Source: Sparus aurata
Taxonomy: Eukaryota; Chordata; Actinopteri; Spariformes; Sparidae
DNA: 64,000 nucleotides
Reading direction: 5' to 3'
Assembly (NCBI RefSeq): GCF_900880675.1
Contig: NC_044191.1
Coordinates: forward strand, 18,657,728 to 18,721,727
A model generated the notes under the pieces. It worked only from the letters and a program-made list of their open reading frames with translations. It made no database searches and was not told the origin of the DNA. A program made the translations under genes and the position numbers. Of the stretch, positions 27,068 through 40,524 are shown piece by piece. How positions within the stretch are numbered: the first letter of the stretch is position 1; each line of letters starts with the position of its first letter.

Positions 27068-27595
27068 AGGGTCTACAACTCAGATTTTTATTTTACAACC
27101 AAAAAGTTGAATCTGTAATGATGAAACACATTTCCTAATTGATTATGTTCGCTATCGTATTTATTCTAGCCTTCGTCATAACCAGTGTGTAATATGTCAA
27201 ATCTGACAAATTTTAAGATCAAAATCTATGTTAGATGCCTTCACTGGGAGCCGTAGTCTAACGTATTAATCCAGATACCTGTGTTGCTCTCAATGTCATA
27301 TGTAAATTTCATATTTTTGGCCCAAAACACAACCTGACCATGCAGAATGCATGCGATAATGTGTTGCAGACTTGGATAATTTTAAATGAAAGCTGGCTCG
27401 AATCACAGTCCGTTTCATATAAACATAAGTTGAAGTGCTGACCAATGAACTTTAAAGCTTCATTTGTATTACAAAGGCACCGATTCTAGCACCGAAGCAT
27501 ATCATTTGCACATTTGGTGTTCAGCTGACATTTCGAGCCTGTTACAATGAATGAAAGGATTTGGCTTCAATTTAATTTGATGGACATATGGGCCA

Positions 27596-27672
27596 TTGGA
27601 GGGATCACGCCTGTGACCTTTTTAGTTACAAGGTGGTTGCTGTAACCATGAGGCCACCCTGCTGCCTTTAGC
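27596..27672 (-). repeat. tRNA-derived SINE head, degenerate
   Basis: On the minus strand the sequence reads ggcagcagggtggcctcatgg, then ttacagcaaccacc and ggtcacaggcgtgatccc. This resembles the tRNA-like head of fish SINEs (GGTGGCCTAGTGGTTAG...GGTTCGATTCCC), with a recognisable A-box region and a decayed B box. It is a different family from the copies at 30.7, 42.6 and 43.4 kb. No functional tRNA gene is implied. Confidence 0.5.
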
Positions 27673-27798
27673 ACACCGGTGGTTCCTGGCTTGACTCTGT
27701 TATATTCTTAAATGTTAACAGACTTAATACAGTGGAACTCCATCATGTCACATGCAGTGAGTGGTAAGAAAAGCTGGCTCTGGAATGGAATCAATATT

Positions 27799-27816
27799 GT
27801 GTGTGTGTGTGTGTGC
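27799..27816. repeat. (GT)n microsatellite with GT-rich extension
   Basis: About eight GT units, followed by imperfect GT/GC-rich sequence up to about 27870. Confidence 0.9.
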
Positions 27817-28711
27817 CTGTGCGTGTTTGTACACATTCAGTTGTGTGCGTCTGCGTGTGTGTATTTGTGGTCCATGTGAGATCAACGGGCAGGGACTTCC
27901 CCTCTGTTTGCAGCTCATCCCTGGCTGCGCTGCCCAGATTAATGTGCAGAGGGAGCAAGAGCTGACAATTAGAAAAGTGCTTGTTCACTTCAAACCCTCA
28001 AAGAGAGTCCTGCTGTGACGGACACACACCGCAAATGTTAACATTTCAAATGGAGATCCCGGAGACGTACAATGTTGAAATGTCTCAGAAGACTTTTTTG
28101 TAATAATGCATGGCACACTCGCTTTGAACAGGAAGGTAATTGTTTTGCAAATTCCGTTTTGGTAGACTTGCTAAGATCAGACTAATCTACAAACATTTTA
28201 GGAGGAAACTGTGCCCCACCCAAGGACTTTGAAGTCTGTTTTTTGTCAAAGGATTGACAGTTGAGGCTCAAACATGCAAAGTGGTAACATGGAGTGAGCA
28301 GAGTTCACGGAGGAATAATGTGTGTGCTGGAACAAAGACATTAGATTCTTCTGAAGTGGATTCATGATCGCTCTGAAGTCATGCAATATTTTGTTAAATC
28401 CATGTTGGGCTGTAACCTTTGCACACACTGCTACTGCTTGCTTATGATTTTGGCTCCCTCTAAGCCACTTGTATTTGTCATTTTTGTATAAATGCCTCAG
28501 ATATCTAGAATATAATGTACATAGTTACAGGAGTCTTTTGGATTTTGCGCTACAGTTTTGGTGTATTAATGTACAAAAATACTGTAGTTTACAAAGCATG
28601 GGGTGCATAATACAGTGTATTTTTTAATTCACTATAATTCACAATGACACACAATAATTCATAATGACACACTGAAAACTCAGCAGGACACAGCCTCTTA
28701 AATGAGTGCTG

Positions 28712-28712
<1 letters not shown>

Positions 28713-28748
<36 letters not shown>
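28713..28748. repeat. (CA)18 microsatellite
   Basis: Thirty-six bases of uninterrupted CA repeat. Confidence 0.97.
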
Positions 28749-28749
<1 letters not shown>

Positions 28750-30711
28750 TCATAAAGAGCATTGGGGGCTGGGAATAATAAAGAGAGATAGGCATGTCTC
28801 TTTGTCATCATGCTTGCATTGTTTTGAATGGTGGAATGGCGGCTATTTGGTCATAAAAATGTACACGCATAGCAAATGGAAACTTATTAAGGGAGACATA
28901 TTAAGCAAATTTTTTTAGGTTCATAGTTCTATTTTGGGATACTAGTAGAATGAATGCACATGTAAATAATGTTTGTTGTTCATGGTTTCCTCATACCTTC
29001 CAGTGCTGCAGCTCTGTATTCCCCCGCAGTCTCTTTTAGCTCCTGTCTCTTTAGACTAATAACAACAGAGTAGCTGTGCTAAATCAATTCTTACATGCCA
29101 AACTATCCGCTAGGCGTAAACTTTGCAAATGTGTGACTCCTTGAAGTACTGTGATGTCACAATGTCACAGAATTAAATACGCGGCTACTGACGAGGCGTC
29201 TTAGGAACAGTGTTTTTTTTGTGGGAGAGAGGAGCCGCCACTTTGACCTCTTAAACCTTCAAGATATTTTACTTTCAGAAAAACATATATAAAACATTGA
29301 AGGAAAGGAAAAACAAAAAAGCAAAATAGGTCCTAAATATGTTCCACAGTGTTCTTTAAGACATTAGTATTAGTATTGAGGTCTTATTGCTCCTTCGACC
29401 TGTAGAAAATCACATCACAGTCTTCTCTGAAACCTATATGTTGTTTTTTGCTTCAGATATTAGAGTTTTCCCACCATATTGTAGCCTCAAGTGTGACACT
29501 GAATTAAGTCATGCTGTTTGGATTGTGGTAAACAGTATCAATATAAACCTGTATAAGCATTTACTATGTGGCTTCCTGTATCAGAGGATTCAGTCAGCTT
29601 TATGTGGTTGGTCATGGACTTAAGTAATGTGGCCTTTTGACATCCTGCACTGGCAGCATTCAAATGCAAAATAAAAAGGCACAAAAGAGAAACATGGCAG
29701 TATTATTCTGGTCGATCTGTTGATCATAAAGCCACATATCTACAATAAAACTGTGGCATTTACTTTTTTACTTGTTTCAAGCTTACAGTGGCAGTTACGT
29801 TCTTGTTGTGGCTGTGCTGTGTGTCATTTATTCTCTCCCCCTTTAGCACTCAGACAGTACCAGGAATAGCCAACCAGATCAGTGTTGAATTACATTTACT
29901 GTACTTACATAAACACCTACTTTTTCAACCCAGCCCATGTACTCATACTTAATACGTACAGCGCAGAGAGGAAAGAGAGGCGGTCGCTCAACAAGTAAAC
30001 ATCCACGCCACAGTTGGATCCCAGCACAGACATGTAGTCAGTAAAAAACGTGGGAAATAAATACACTAGACCTCTTACTCTCACTTCATCCCACAAAAAC
30101 CCAACCAGTCCAAGTCCAAGACAAAGAAGGAAGGAAAATAATAATGTCCCAGGGGCTTTCTGGTTAGTGTATTTTCAAAGAGGTAATTCAGAGGACAACT
30201 CCCTCTCAACATCCTCGTTTTTTTTTTTCGTCTGCCACCTTCTGCTTTCCACACCTGAGCTGAATTGAAGGTTTACACCTGCCTTGCCCTCCAAGCACAT
30301 CAAAGCACAGATATTGAGTATTTCTCATATAAATCCAACTTTGACAGCCTTTACTTTCACACCCCTTCATAATGACGTAAGAGCTTACAAACTGTAAGCT
30401 GACATTACCTCCTGTACCGACAGGATCAGACAAACTGGCAAACTTGGCAAAGGCGTCCGCGTTACATTAGTGAGGTCTTTGCTTTTCATTTGTCAAGCTG
30501 GAGTGGATTTGAGTTACAGACGAGTTGCAGGACCACGAATGGGATACTGGTCAGATGTAACATCTGTGCAGTTCTAGGAAATGTTAATTGGGGTGGATTT
30601 GAAGCAGTCAAAGAGTGGATCACCACTGCAGATCAACCCTGAACCCATTGTGCACTAAATGTTGTGAAATGCCGTTTAAATGTCTTTCTCCCTGTCAGAC
30701 TCTCCTTCCCC

Positions 30712-30857
30712 TTGATAGGACAGCTTTAGATATGACAAGAAACGGGGTGAAAAAGAGAGGGGGGATGACATGCAGCAAAGGGCCACAGGTCAGACTGCAG
30801 CGAGGAGGCACCTTTGTACATGGGGCTTGTGGTCTACCAACTGCACTACTGTGGTGC
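30712..30857 (-). repeat. tRNA-derived SINE (family A), minus copy
   Basis: On the minus strand the head reads gcaccacagtagtgcagttgg with catgtacaaaggtgcc following. The middle reads ccctttgctgcatgtcatcc and the tail agctgtcctatcaa. The block order is the same as in the copies at 42614 and 43408. Boxes A and B of the pol III promoter are both mutated, so the copy is old. It interrupts an otherwise unassigned region and explains the short reading frames there. Confidence 0.75.
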
Positions 30858-32898
30858 ATCGTTGTTGTTCAGATCATCTGCCCCCTCAAGTGGTTGCCAG
30901 TTTGTGGACGAGCTAATGTTGCTAAAGTTACCTGACATTGGCAATAGTATAACATCGACAGTTATACTATCGCCTAACAAACTTTGTTCAAAACTGGAAC
31001 CAACTGTCAGATCTCTTTCAGAGACTTCAACAAACATTTTGCACCAGAAAAAAACATTTACTGTGTGTGGACAGTAGATGTATTATTTTTTATTTCATAT
31101 GTTTCGTTGAATTGTGCAAGTATCTGCAAGTATTTTCAACACTGTCAAAACTTAAGGGAAAACATAAAGAGTAAGGAAGTTGGCAAACATAATGTGAATA
31201 TAACTTTAAAACATTATCTTGTCCGTGAACATTTAAACTGTTGAACTGTGGTTGTTGAACAACGAAGGTAACACGTTGCAAGATCCCAGGCTACTTCATA
31301 GCAGCATCATACTACTATTGTTTTAATTGAGACCCCAAGAGGCACATGTTAAATACTGTGCTTTTAAACAAATGTTGTAATTTTTCCACTTTTTCCACAA
31401 ACACTGTGCTGTCAAATAATATATACTGTAAATGATGTTATTTTTCAGCTGTAATATCACATTAAGATACCATAATAACTGTCAGTAGTTTCAGGTGTTC
31501 ACCAGTCAAAGAAGCAGCTGCTTCTTCTCCACTGTGCAGGAATTTATTGTAACTCCCATGTAGTCTTGGAGACAAATGATTTTTTCAAGTGTCTGTTCTG
31601 AGTGTGTTTGAGATTATATACTACAAAACAAAACAAACCTCATACTATGACCGTTACTATCAATTGATTTCAAATCTAGTGACCTCAAGTCTTTCTGTGG
31701 TATGCAGAATTTACATTGACAACAGTTAAGGTCTGCAAGCTGCAGATCCGCAGATTCCAGTCATCCCTGAGGAAGGTGCTGATTACTCTTTAAATTCCAG
31801 TAAGTGCCAGATTGAATGTGTTTACTACTGCCGGATCATCGTCATGTGGTTACTGTAGCCAACATCTGTGCCTAAAGTTGTAACTTTGTGAGCTCGGGGC
31901 AGTGCTGTATCTGTCGAGCTGCACACGCAGCTGACCAACATAACATGTATTTGCCTCCGCTCAAAAATCTGTTAAAACATCTGCCTCAAATAACAGGAAG
32001 GGAGTGCACTCAAAAATAAAGTTGTTTGTGGCAGCCTTGTTCGTGCCCACTTTAGAACTATGGGTACTGTGTAATTTCTGCATAGCTGCACTGTGGGCAA
32101 CTCCGTACGATAATTTGAACCACAGTATAATGATTCGTCTCCAAGGTGACAACGACAAGTATTCGGACCCACCAAGATGAGTTTGTTTGTTTGTTTCCAG
32201 TCCAATTACTTGCAGGATGTTTGTGACGTGCAGTTTAGCATTAGACGCTGCATGTCATCTCTGTGTTGTTCAACAGTTGTACAGATGCAGCCACTGAAGC
32301 TTTGTTACCAAATGTATACTGTACTGTATGCTGTGACCTCATTTCATAAAACACTCTAATTAAAACCTGATTGCGAGCGTGTCTAGTAATATATCATTCA
32401 CACTAAAAAAGTGACAAAATCAAGTGTAATGCAAGGGAAAAGAAATTTTCCCAGTTATCTCCCGATTCCATAGTCATACAAATCAAGTGGATGTTTCCAA
32501 GTTTCTGTGGGGAAAAGTGTCATGGCAACCCAACTCAGAAGCATCTATGCACATGTTCAAGTCCTCCGCTGAGTTTCCCGCTGAAAATTGGTCAAACAGG
32601 TCTGACGGAGACCTGAATTTAACTCCATTTGCTGCAAGACCGTACTGACTTCATATTTTGGACCCATGCTGTGAAAGACTTTCCCTTTCATTGACATTTT
32701 CCTCCTGTTTCACGCTTGCTCGTCTTGCCTCCACTCTGTAAGGGTTAATATTATCCTTCCACCTCTTACTGTTGGTCTTCTTGACAATGATGTTGACCTT
32801 TGTACATCTTGTTAGTTATTTTTAGATGTATTTTACTACTAAAAGTCATTTTTAATCTCACATCCCTGTATCATATCGCTCTATAAATGCAAGGAATC

Positions 32899-32931
<33 letters not shown>

Positions 32932-32940
32932 GTGTGTGTT
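32899..32940. repeat. (CTGT)n then (TG)n microsatellite
   Basis: About eight CTGT units followed by a short TG run. It lies immediately 5' of the G+C-richer segment described at 32941-33430 and may mark the edge of an interspersed element. Confidence 0.95.
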
Positions 32941-33430
32941 CCTCAAATATCTCTGCGGATCAGAATCAGACTGACCTGAGACTTACAACATGGCTGCTGC
33001 GTGGTTCAAGGGTGTGCAACTTCACATTTGTTTGGACTGCAATGATACCGTTAATAAATAATTTCATAAATGCTTTACAAATTCTGCGAGCATTGTCCAC
33101 CGGAACCACCACAGTCACGTGCGCACCAGAGCCAATCACTGCAAACCGTAGCCACGTGCGCACCAGAGCCAATCACTGCAGAGCCCGACTCCACGACATA
33201 CCTGAAGAAACAAGCGGATTTATACCTGCAGCGGTGCGAGCTGGACCGGGATTTTGACGGCGGTTCGGTCCCGTTCTGTTCTGTGCATCTAAACTGACTG
33301 TTGTGGATTAATGAGACTAAACAAGTCCGGACCGAGTCTGTTCCGGTCTGAGGAGATCCGAAGACACGCGGACAACAAAGTGGAATCGGAATCTGTGGAT
33401 GTTCATGTGTAGCTAGCTGCTAGCCGCTAG
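32941..33430 (+). promoter_or_regulatory. CpG-rich segment with duplicated E-box/CCAAT module (candidate promoter-like or transposon-derived)
   Basis: In contrast to its A+T-rich surroundings, about 33090-33410 is G+C- and CpG-rich. A 28-bp block at 33116-33143 is exactly repeated at 33153-33180 (period 37). Each copy contains CACGTG (33116-33121, 33153-33158) and CCAAT in the GAGCCAATCAC context (33132-33136, 33169-33173), the classic USF/MYC-type and NF-Y-type sites. A ttatacc motif follows near 33220. The left edge next to the CTGT repeat resembles an end of a fish interspersed element, so transposon origin is as likely as a host promoter. No transcript evidence is available. Confidence 0.45.
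33116..33180 (+). repeat. Tandem duplication of 28 bp, period 37
   Basis: The 28 bases at 33116-33143 and 33153-33180 are identical, separated by nine bases. Exact identity implies a recent or constrained duplication. Confidence 0.95.
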
Positions 33431-36400
33431 CCCACCCACACACATATAACTTTGTAAATTTTTAAAATGTATGCACATATTTAGCAAACAACAATTTATA
33501 TTTGCATTATAAGTAATAAAAAATGGTTTGTTAAACATATTTGTGATTTTCACAGTAAAAAATTCTAACTTTTTCTACTCTGAGTTTTTTTTTGTGATTT
33601 TAGGTCCATTGTGTTAATACAGTATGTCAAAATAAAAAAATAACTGTACAGTCACACATGTGAGGTTCTGCTGAAAATAATGACACCAAGTAAATAGTTT
33701 TTAAGGTGAAATATAATGGCAAAATCAAAAATAGTCAAAAACGGCCAATTATACCCTGGAATATCAGATTTCACAACAAACCTAAATATCCCTGACGTCC
33801 CACCTTCAAACACAGCCTCATTTGGCCATCCATGAAAAAGCTACTTAACCTGCCACTTTTCTATAGGAATACATTTTTCTTACGGGCACTGCACTAGTTA
33901 TATTAATTTGTGGTGCAGAGTTATATGAGGGCAGGGGCAATCTTCGTCTTTTTCCCAGCCCAATGTTGGCAGGTATGATACTATGTCTTACCCGTTAGTA
34001 ATGTAATTTCAACCTTGCACCTGGTTGCTGCACTTTTCATTTGATCTCAAATAAGATTTTCCAAAAAAGTTTCACTTTATAATAAACTTTAAAATCCTGT
34101 CACATATAATAGATAAAACCATAGTTGACATTGTTATTTTAATCTTCAGATTTGTTATTCCGTTGTAAATAGATATTAAAAAACTACTGGGGTTTTTCTA
34201 GAAAAATACATTCTAAAGTGATGTAATAATTTTGTAGCATATCAGTTTCAATATAAACAGCCTTGTTCTTCCACAGTGTTGAATCAGTTGTCACAGATGA
34301 TATAGCGTCTACTACAGATGGTAACAATGTTTGCATGCCCCCTTTTCACACAGTTGTATGAGAAATAAAATCCTTAACATAGCTACGGTTACCTCGAGGT
34401 CTCGCCTTTGTTCCCCCAAGAAAACACAGTAGCTTAGATTCTCAGCAGCTCCCCACTGAAAAACAAAGACATGAAAACCTCAAGACTCTTATGTCAGACA
34501 TTCACGGACAAATTCTCAGGCGCTCACATCTTGATAAATGCTTGCTTTACAAATCAGACCAACCAGTTTCACACACCTGCACAAGCAGATCTCTGTATGT
34601 AAGCAGTCTCATGTTTAGTTATGTGTTCATCTTTTTCCACTTTGAAAGATGGATACTGCTCATTTCTGTCAGGAAATACATACTGTGCTCACAGCTCTGC
34701 TCGTCTCAACATACTCTTAAACATGACAAGATCATTTAGAATAGATATATTAAGATTGAGAATATTGATTTAGAGTCAACTGTATATCAGTGATTTAGCA
34801 ACATTTAGCATTTCTGCTAAAGAAGGCTCATTAGATGTACGCCTTTAATCAGATTAGATTCTTGGTTTTCTTGGTCTCTGGCTATAGAGTTAATTTACTA
34901 ATAGTGATTAGGGTGAAGTAGTTACAGTACAGTTACTGTTGTTGACTTCACCTTTCTCTAGCTGTGTTTTGAAGATTTTGCCTGTTTCATTTTCATGCTT
35001 CTTAAAGATTTTTCGGCCAATGACAGCAGCCAATTAAGTTGGACATCTTTGGTTGCTGATTTAGGCCTTTTTTCATCAGTCTTTGGTTGCAAAGGGTAAC
35101 AAAGTAGTTGTGTTATGTTTGGAGTGATGTGTGATGTGTTATGTAGGTTTGTCCCACATACTGTATGCAAAGCCCAGAGTGCTGGAAAGACATAATTTTG
35201 CAAAATTACTTTTGGTTTGCAGAATACTGAAGTCTGTAGTATAGTATCACTGTGGTGTCAGAGTCAAGGCCTGATCTGACCTGAAATGGAGGAAGATAAC
35301 TCGAGCTGACCTGGATGCTTTGAGGATTTGAAGCTTCTCCCATTTATGTTAAGAGGAAGGAGAAGTTGCATCAGCTGCACAACGAAGTTTAGTTATTTTC
35401 AAATCTGTGCACGTAAGAACCAGGCATGTGCATGTGATCTGAGCACACAACAAAAAGAGTATCCATCCTAAAGAGGGAGCTTTTCGCTGTGCTGTGACTT
35501 GTGCAACCCTAACCCTCCGCATGGGCGAGCAACAGCTCAACATTTGCTTGCTTGTCAAGTTGACTTTTAATACTTTTTAGGTGGTAATAGAAGAGACAGT
35601 GGCTGATCACTTGCCTCTTTTCCCACAAGCTTGAGCAAAGTATGATATCTTGTTTTGTCCATCTGCCGCACATCCCCCAGCTGAAGCTTTGAATATTTGC
35701 AGGAAATAATCAGTGAAGCTGCAAACCCCATAAACATGTTTCTTGTTCTTATTGTTGAACATTATTGGCAGCCAAGGTTGAAGCTTTATCTAATTATGAA
35801 GCTCAAATAGCTTTAGAGAGGATGAATAGAGACAATAACTTGATGTCACAGTGCATTGCTCTGCACATTTACACTTTCTACAAATAGGCTGTGTGGGAAA
35901 AAATCTCTGCAGCTGCAGTTTAGGATGATATAACAAGTCAGCCTACACTAATGTTATTCTCCAGGTCTTTGCCCAGGTCTTTGAAGAAAGTTACATTTCT
36001 TCTTGCACATTATGTTGTTAGATTCTGCAGGATAATGCATTGATGTGACATACATGCAGTGCAAAGGCTTAACATATCAGTCTAAGATGTGCAATTTTGA
36101 GCCAGGAAACCTCAGCATAGTTTCTTTATATTGAAATATCTTTTTTAAAACTTGCTACTGCAATACACAGGCCTGAAACATTGAGTTTTAAATAAAAGAC
36201 TCAGTCCTTTAACAGGGCAGGAAATGCAACAGAAAGGATTAAAGTACCCGCAAAGTTAATGACACCATAATCCTGGTTTTTCCTTTTTTTTAGACAAGCT
36301 TTCACAAACTCACCAGTGGACAGGCAACGCTGTCGCACTGCTCTCACATATATTTTAGGCTAAACTTGTATTCTTCTTCCCACTGGTAATTTAAAAGCCA

Positions 36401-39400
36401 GTGGAATGTGGAAAATGATTGTAGGAGTGGAGGGGAGGGAAAAGATATGCCTTGCTTGGTCACTTTGGTGTCTGAAATCCGTAGCTGAGATGGCGTTTGA
36501 CTGATTTGTGTTTTGACCACATGTGCCAGACCCGCCTGCTATTCTCAACCGGTAATTCCTCACTGAATTCAGGCATGCGACTAATTTACTGTAGGGGCAG
36601 GATTTTTTTTTCTTCTCTTCCAGGGAGCAGAAACTTTACCCTTTTTCTGTTACAGGGCTCTGCACCGAGCGCCGTAAGTGATGCCACCTGTCAGGCTGAC
36701 AGCTCATTCTCCATATGGGGAAGGCCTTTATCAGCTGCAGTTGTGAGGACTAGGAAAATGTCTGCCACCTGCCAAAGACTTCAATCCTTTAACTCTTGTC
36801 TAGAACAGGTTGCATACTTTAGAGTGATTCCATTAGTTTGCTGAGTACTGCGCGGGAAATTAATGGACATTCAAAGTTAGTTGTCTTGGTAGTAAAAGCA
36901 AATACATCTAGAAAAAGTGCCTTTATAAAAGATTTACTCATTCTCGACCACGAATGCAGAGCACTCTGCTGGTTCACAGTTCTGCATTTACTGCACATGG
37001 ACTTTTCCTTCTGCTTTTATGTCTTCTAGGTTTGGGTTTGACTGGTGCTTCGCTATAGGAGAATGAAAAATGTAAAATGACAAATTCTGTAGAGGGGAAT
37101 TTCACTTTTGTTCAGATTCCTTGTCACAAAAACCAACATTAAAAACAGTTGTGCAAAGATTGAGTTGCTGTTAAGTTAGTTGAAGTGTTGGTTTTGGGAA
37201 ACCAGTCCAGGTCATGCTTTCATATTCCCATCATTGCTTTATGCTGCAGCAGGAAGTTTCTTTGGCACTACTAAAGTTAGTGCATACTGAGACTATGTTA
37301 CTCTTTCTCAGTGAGCTCTTGAGTTTAGGCACGTGCAACATGTCTTCCAAAGACAACCATAACTCACATATCAGAAACCGTGTTGCTCTGTGTTTCTGCT
37401 TTTTCCACCAAACTACAGTGTTTTTTTAATGCAGCTATGTATACTCTACAGTGTCTGTTGTCGCAGTTCATCATTTGTGAGGACAATGAAAATTCTCCAA
37501 ACGCAACACAATTCACACTCCAGCCGACGTGAGCCGGTGCAGTCAGAGAAAAACAGCATCGTTGGCCAAACTAAGGAGGTTTTAATAGAATTTCTAAAAC
37601 ACCAATTGCGAAAAGCAGGATAGCATTTTCTGATTCCGAGTGCCCTGTAATTTGAAGTGTGTGGGTTCAAGCCACTTATTTTGTGGTGATGGCTTTACTG
37701 GCGAGTTCTCCAAAAAGAGAGAGGCCAACGCAGCCGAGGGTTGGAGCTAGCTGCCTTGCCTTACTTACTGATTGACCGAGCTGCTTCCCCTTTGGTATCT
37801 GGCCACAGTTGTTCTGCCCTCATGGCTAACCTCACTGGGCGTAGTTGTCCACCATTGGGTGTTTAGAAAGCCCAATAGGAGGACACCTGCTTCTGGATTT
37901 ATTTATTCCGTATCTTGCACAAACAACCTTGCAGTCTGTTTATGGATGCAGATGGGGAGCGCTCGGGGTAAACAAATGTACAAATCTGTTTTTTTTGCTA
38001 AACTGACATCTAAACAACAACCAAACATCCCCGTATCCAGGCACGCGTTTTTGCCATGCATCACCCGAAATTTAGTATTATAGCCAAACATATTGCACAC
38101 TGTATGCTGCAGTGTTACCTAATGTGGCCTCCAAGCACTATTTGGCCCTCTGTCCTTTGCATACTTTTACTTCCCAGAGTTTTCCAAATTGAGGAAATGC
38201 ATGTGGTCTTCAAGGACATACAATGTCAAATGAGCAACAAAAAACCTTGTACAAAATATTATTATTTGTGCAAAACCACACCCGCTAATACACACTGTTA
38301 CATCCCAGGTCTGGAGGAAAAGGAGAGTCACAAAATAAAAGATGATGTAAATTTGACCATAAATTGATTTATTGTTGTAGTAGATCATTAACAAACAATG
38401 CATTTAAACATTTGAGAATGAATGAACAGAGATGAGCAGCAAAAATTAAATCATTTAAACAGACGTATCGTGTTTTTCCTGCAGTGTTTTAAACCATATG
38501 TCCTTTAGAATGTAAAAGATTTTGAAAGTTATAAAGGCAAAGGCTACAGTCCGCACTAACAGAAGCTCCCCTCTCCCACAGAAAACACTGCTCCTGAAAC
38601 ACATAGTCAGTAGTCTCCCCTTTAATTCTGTGACTTTATAACATCAAACTACGTCACCATGTCACACATTTGCATAATGTATACCAACCAGCAAGTTTGG
38701 CACATAAAAATTGACAGTACAGTCTGCTATGTTATTAACAATGCTGGCTCAGGCAAATGTGAACTGACCAATCTGTTTCAAACGGAGAGGGAACACAGTA
38801 CTGCAGCACTGGACAGTGTGAAATAACTGTTAATTTTTATTAAAAAAAAATTATTTTTAAGATTAAAGCATGTAAACCTATTCTAGTAGTAACCCAAAAT
38901 AAAATGATGAACCTGAAACGAGCATAATATGTCTCCTTCAACAAAGAGAGAAAATCCTCTAATGCAACAATGCATTGCACAGAAACAAGAAAAAGGTTCC
39001 TTTGCACCGTTTTGTGTGGCCTGGCCAGGCTTTGTGCAGGACTTTAAGAGAATACAGATATAACATTAAACCACAGTGAAGGGCAAGAAGTCCTTTTGAA
39101 CAGTTAACTTGTGCATTTTTGTATCCGGTGCCAAGACATCTGTCTAGTGACACACCCTGTAATTATAAACGAAAGGAAAAGAAATGTCTTTTGATTATTT
39201 CCATCCTTATTGCATGTGCACACAAAAAGGCCTGTTTTGACAATTACAAACAAAAGCTTTAGAAATGTGTTGTGTGCCTCAGTATCACGATGGCACAGTG
39301 ACAGAAATGACAAGGTTAAAATACTGTGTTTTCATTGTAAACACCCAAATATGTAAAGTCATAGTGGCTACTGAATCTGTGTGGCAAAACTGCAATGTGT

Positions 39401-40316
39401 TCATCCCTCTCCAGGATGGAAACAATCAAAGCGCTAGACTTTATTTATTTTTGTAGATATAGACTTATTTTAAAATGAAACATGGATCTAGACTTTTTAG
39501 CAGATGTAAGAGCAACAGCACTTTCCAGGAGAGAGTGTAGGGACGTCTGGGAATGGTGGCTGCAGTCTATCAGCAGCGCATGTGATGAGAGGGTACGTTA
39601 AAGGGTGCTCAAACAGATTACAGTGACTCACAGCACTGTACAAACAATTCACAGCCCTGCTCTTGTGTCTGGGAGGCACACTCCAACACATTTTACAAAG
39701 AGGGAGTGCGTACAATGGGTCTGTTTGTGTGTGTTATCCGTGTAGCCCATTACAGAAAGTCTCTTGAAAAAACTCTGATATGAACTGAATTCAGCTGCTG
39801 TTTCCATGAACGACTGAGTTGTGGGCCTTTTTAATGTTTGTGAATTGATCCGAAGTGTTACATTTTAGTGTAATTCGTGAAATTGCAAAAAATATTGTAA
39901 AATCTTCAACAGAATGTGTAATTATGTATCAGTTCACTGCATTTTTGGATATAGTAAATGTTATAACATTTCAATTAATAAACTGTATAGATAAAATCAG
40001 CAGGTGGAAATGTATAAATAATAATACAAAATAAAAAGAAATAAATACCTGACTAATCAAGCTACCTTATCAAATTGATGATGGGAGATGAGAAAATTGT
40101 AAGCGCTCTTGTGAGATGCCACTCGTCAAAGAGTAAAGCCTAAAAGCTTTGGGAAACAACGAACCTACCGACAGCTCTTAAGGTCACTAATGTAAACTCT
40201 CTATACATAAACAAAATGTTTATGAATGTCAGTTTGTTGACGATGCTGAACTTGTAACATCCCAGTTAGTCCATATTCCAGCCAGACAACACTTTTCACA
40301 GCCCATTTTTCAACAT

Positions 40317-40524
40317 TAAAGGGGCCGTATGGAGGAATTTAAGAGATATCTACTGGAGATGGTGTAAACACTGATACGCCCCGAGCTACCAGTCTGGACC
40401 ACAAACTGCATGGCTAACTAGCTAACAGAAGCAACAATCAGCAGAAGTTAGCGGTAACTCTGATACGCTTTCCCCTTTTTAAGTATGAATTTGACCGGTG
40501 GCCAATTCTTACATATTGCGGCTT
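40317..40524. mobile_element. MITE-like repeat with AAAGGTGCAATATGTAAG-type ends, copy 2
   Basis: The left end taaaggggccgtatggagga is a degenerate form of the family end, and the right end reads ccaattcttacatattgcgg, its inverted complement. An internal ggctaactagctaac is shared with the other copies (19783, 48256). About 208 bp, non-coding. Both ends are visible, which supports a DNA-transposon-type structure. Confidence 0.65.
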
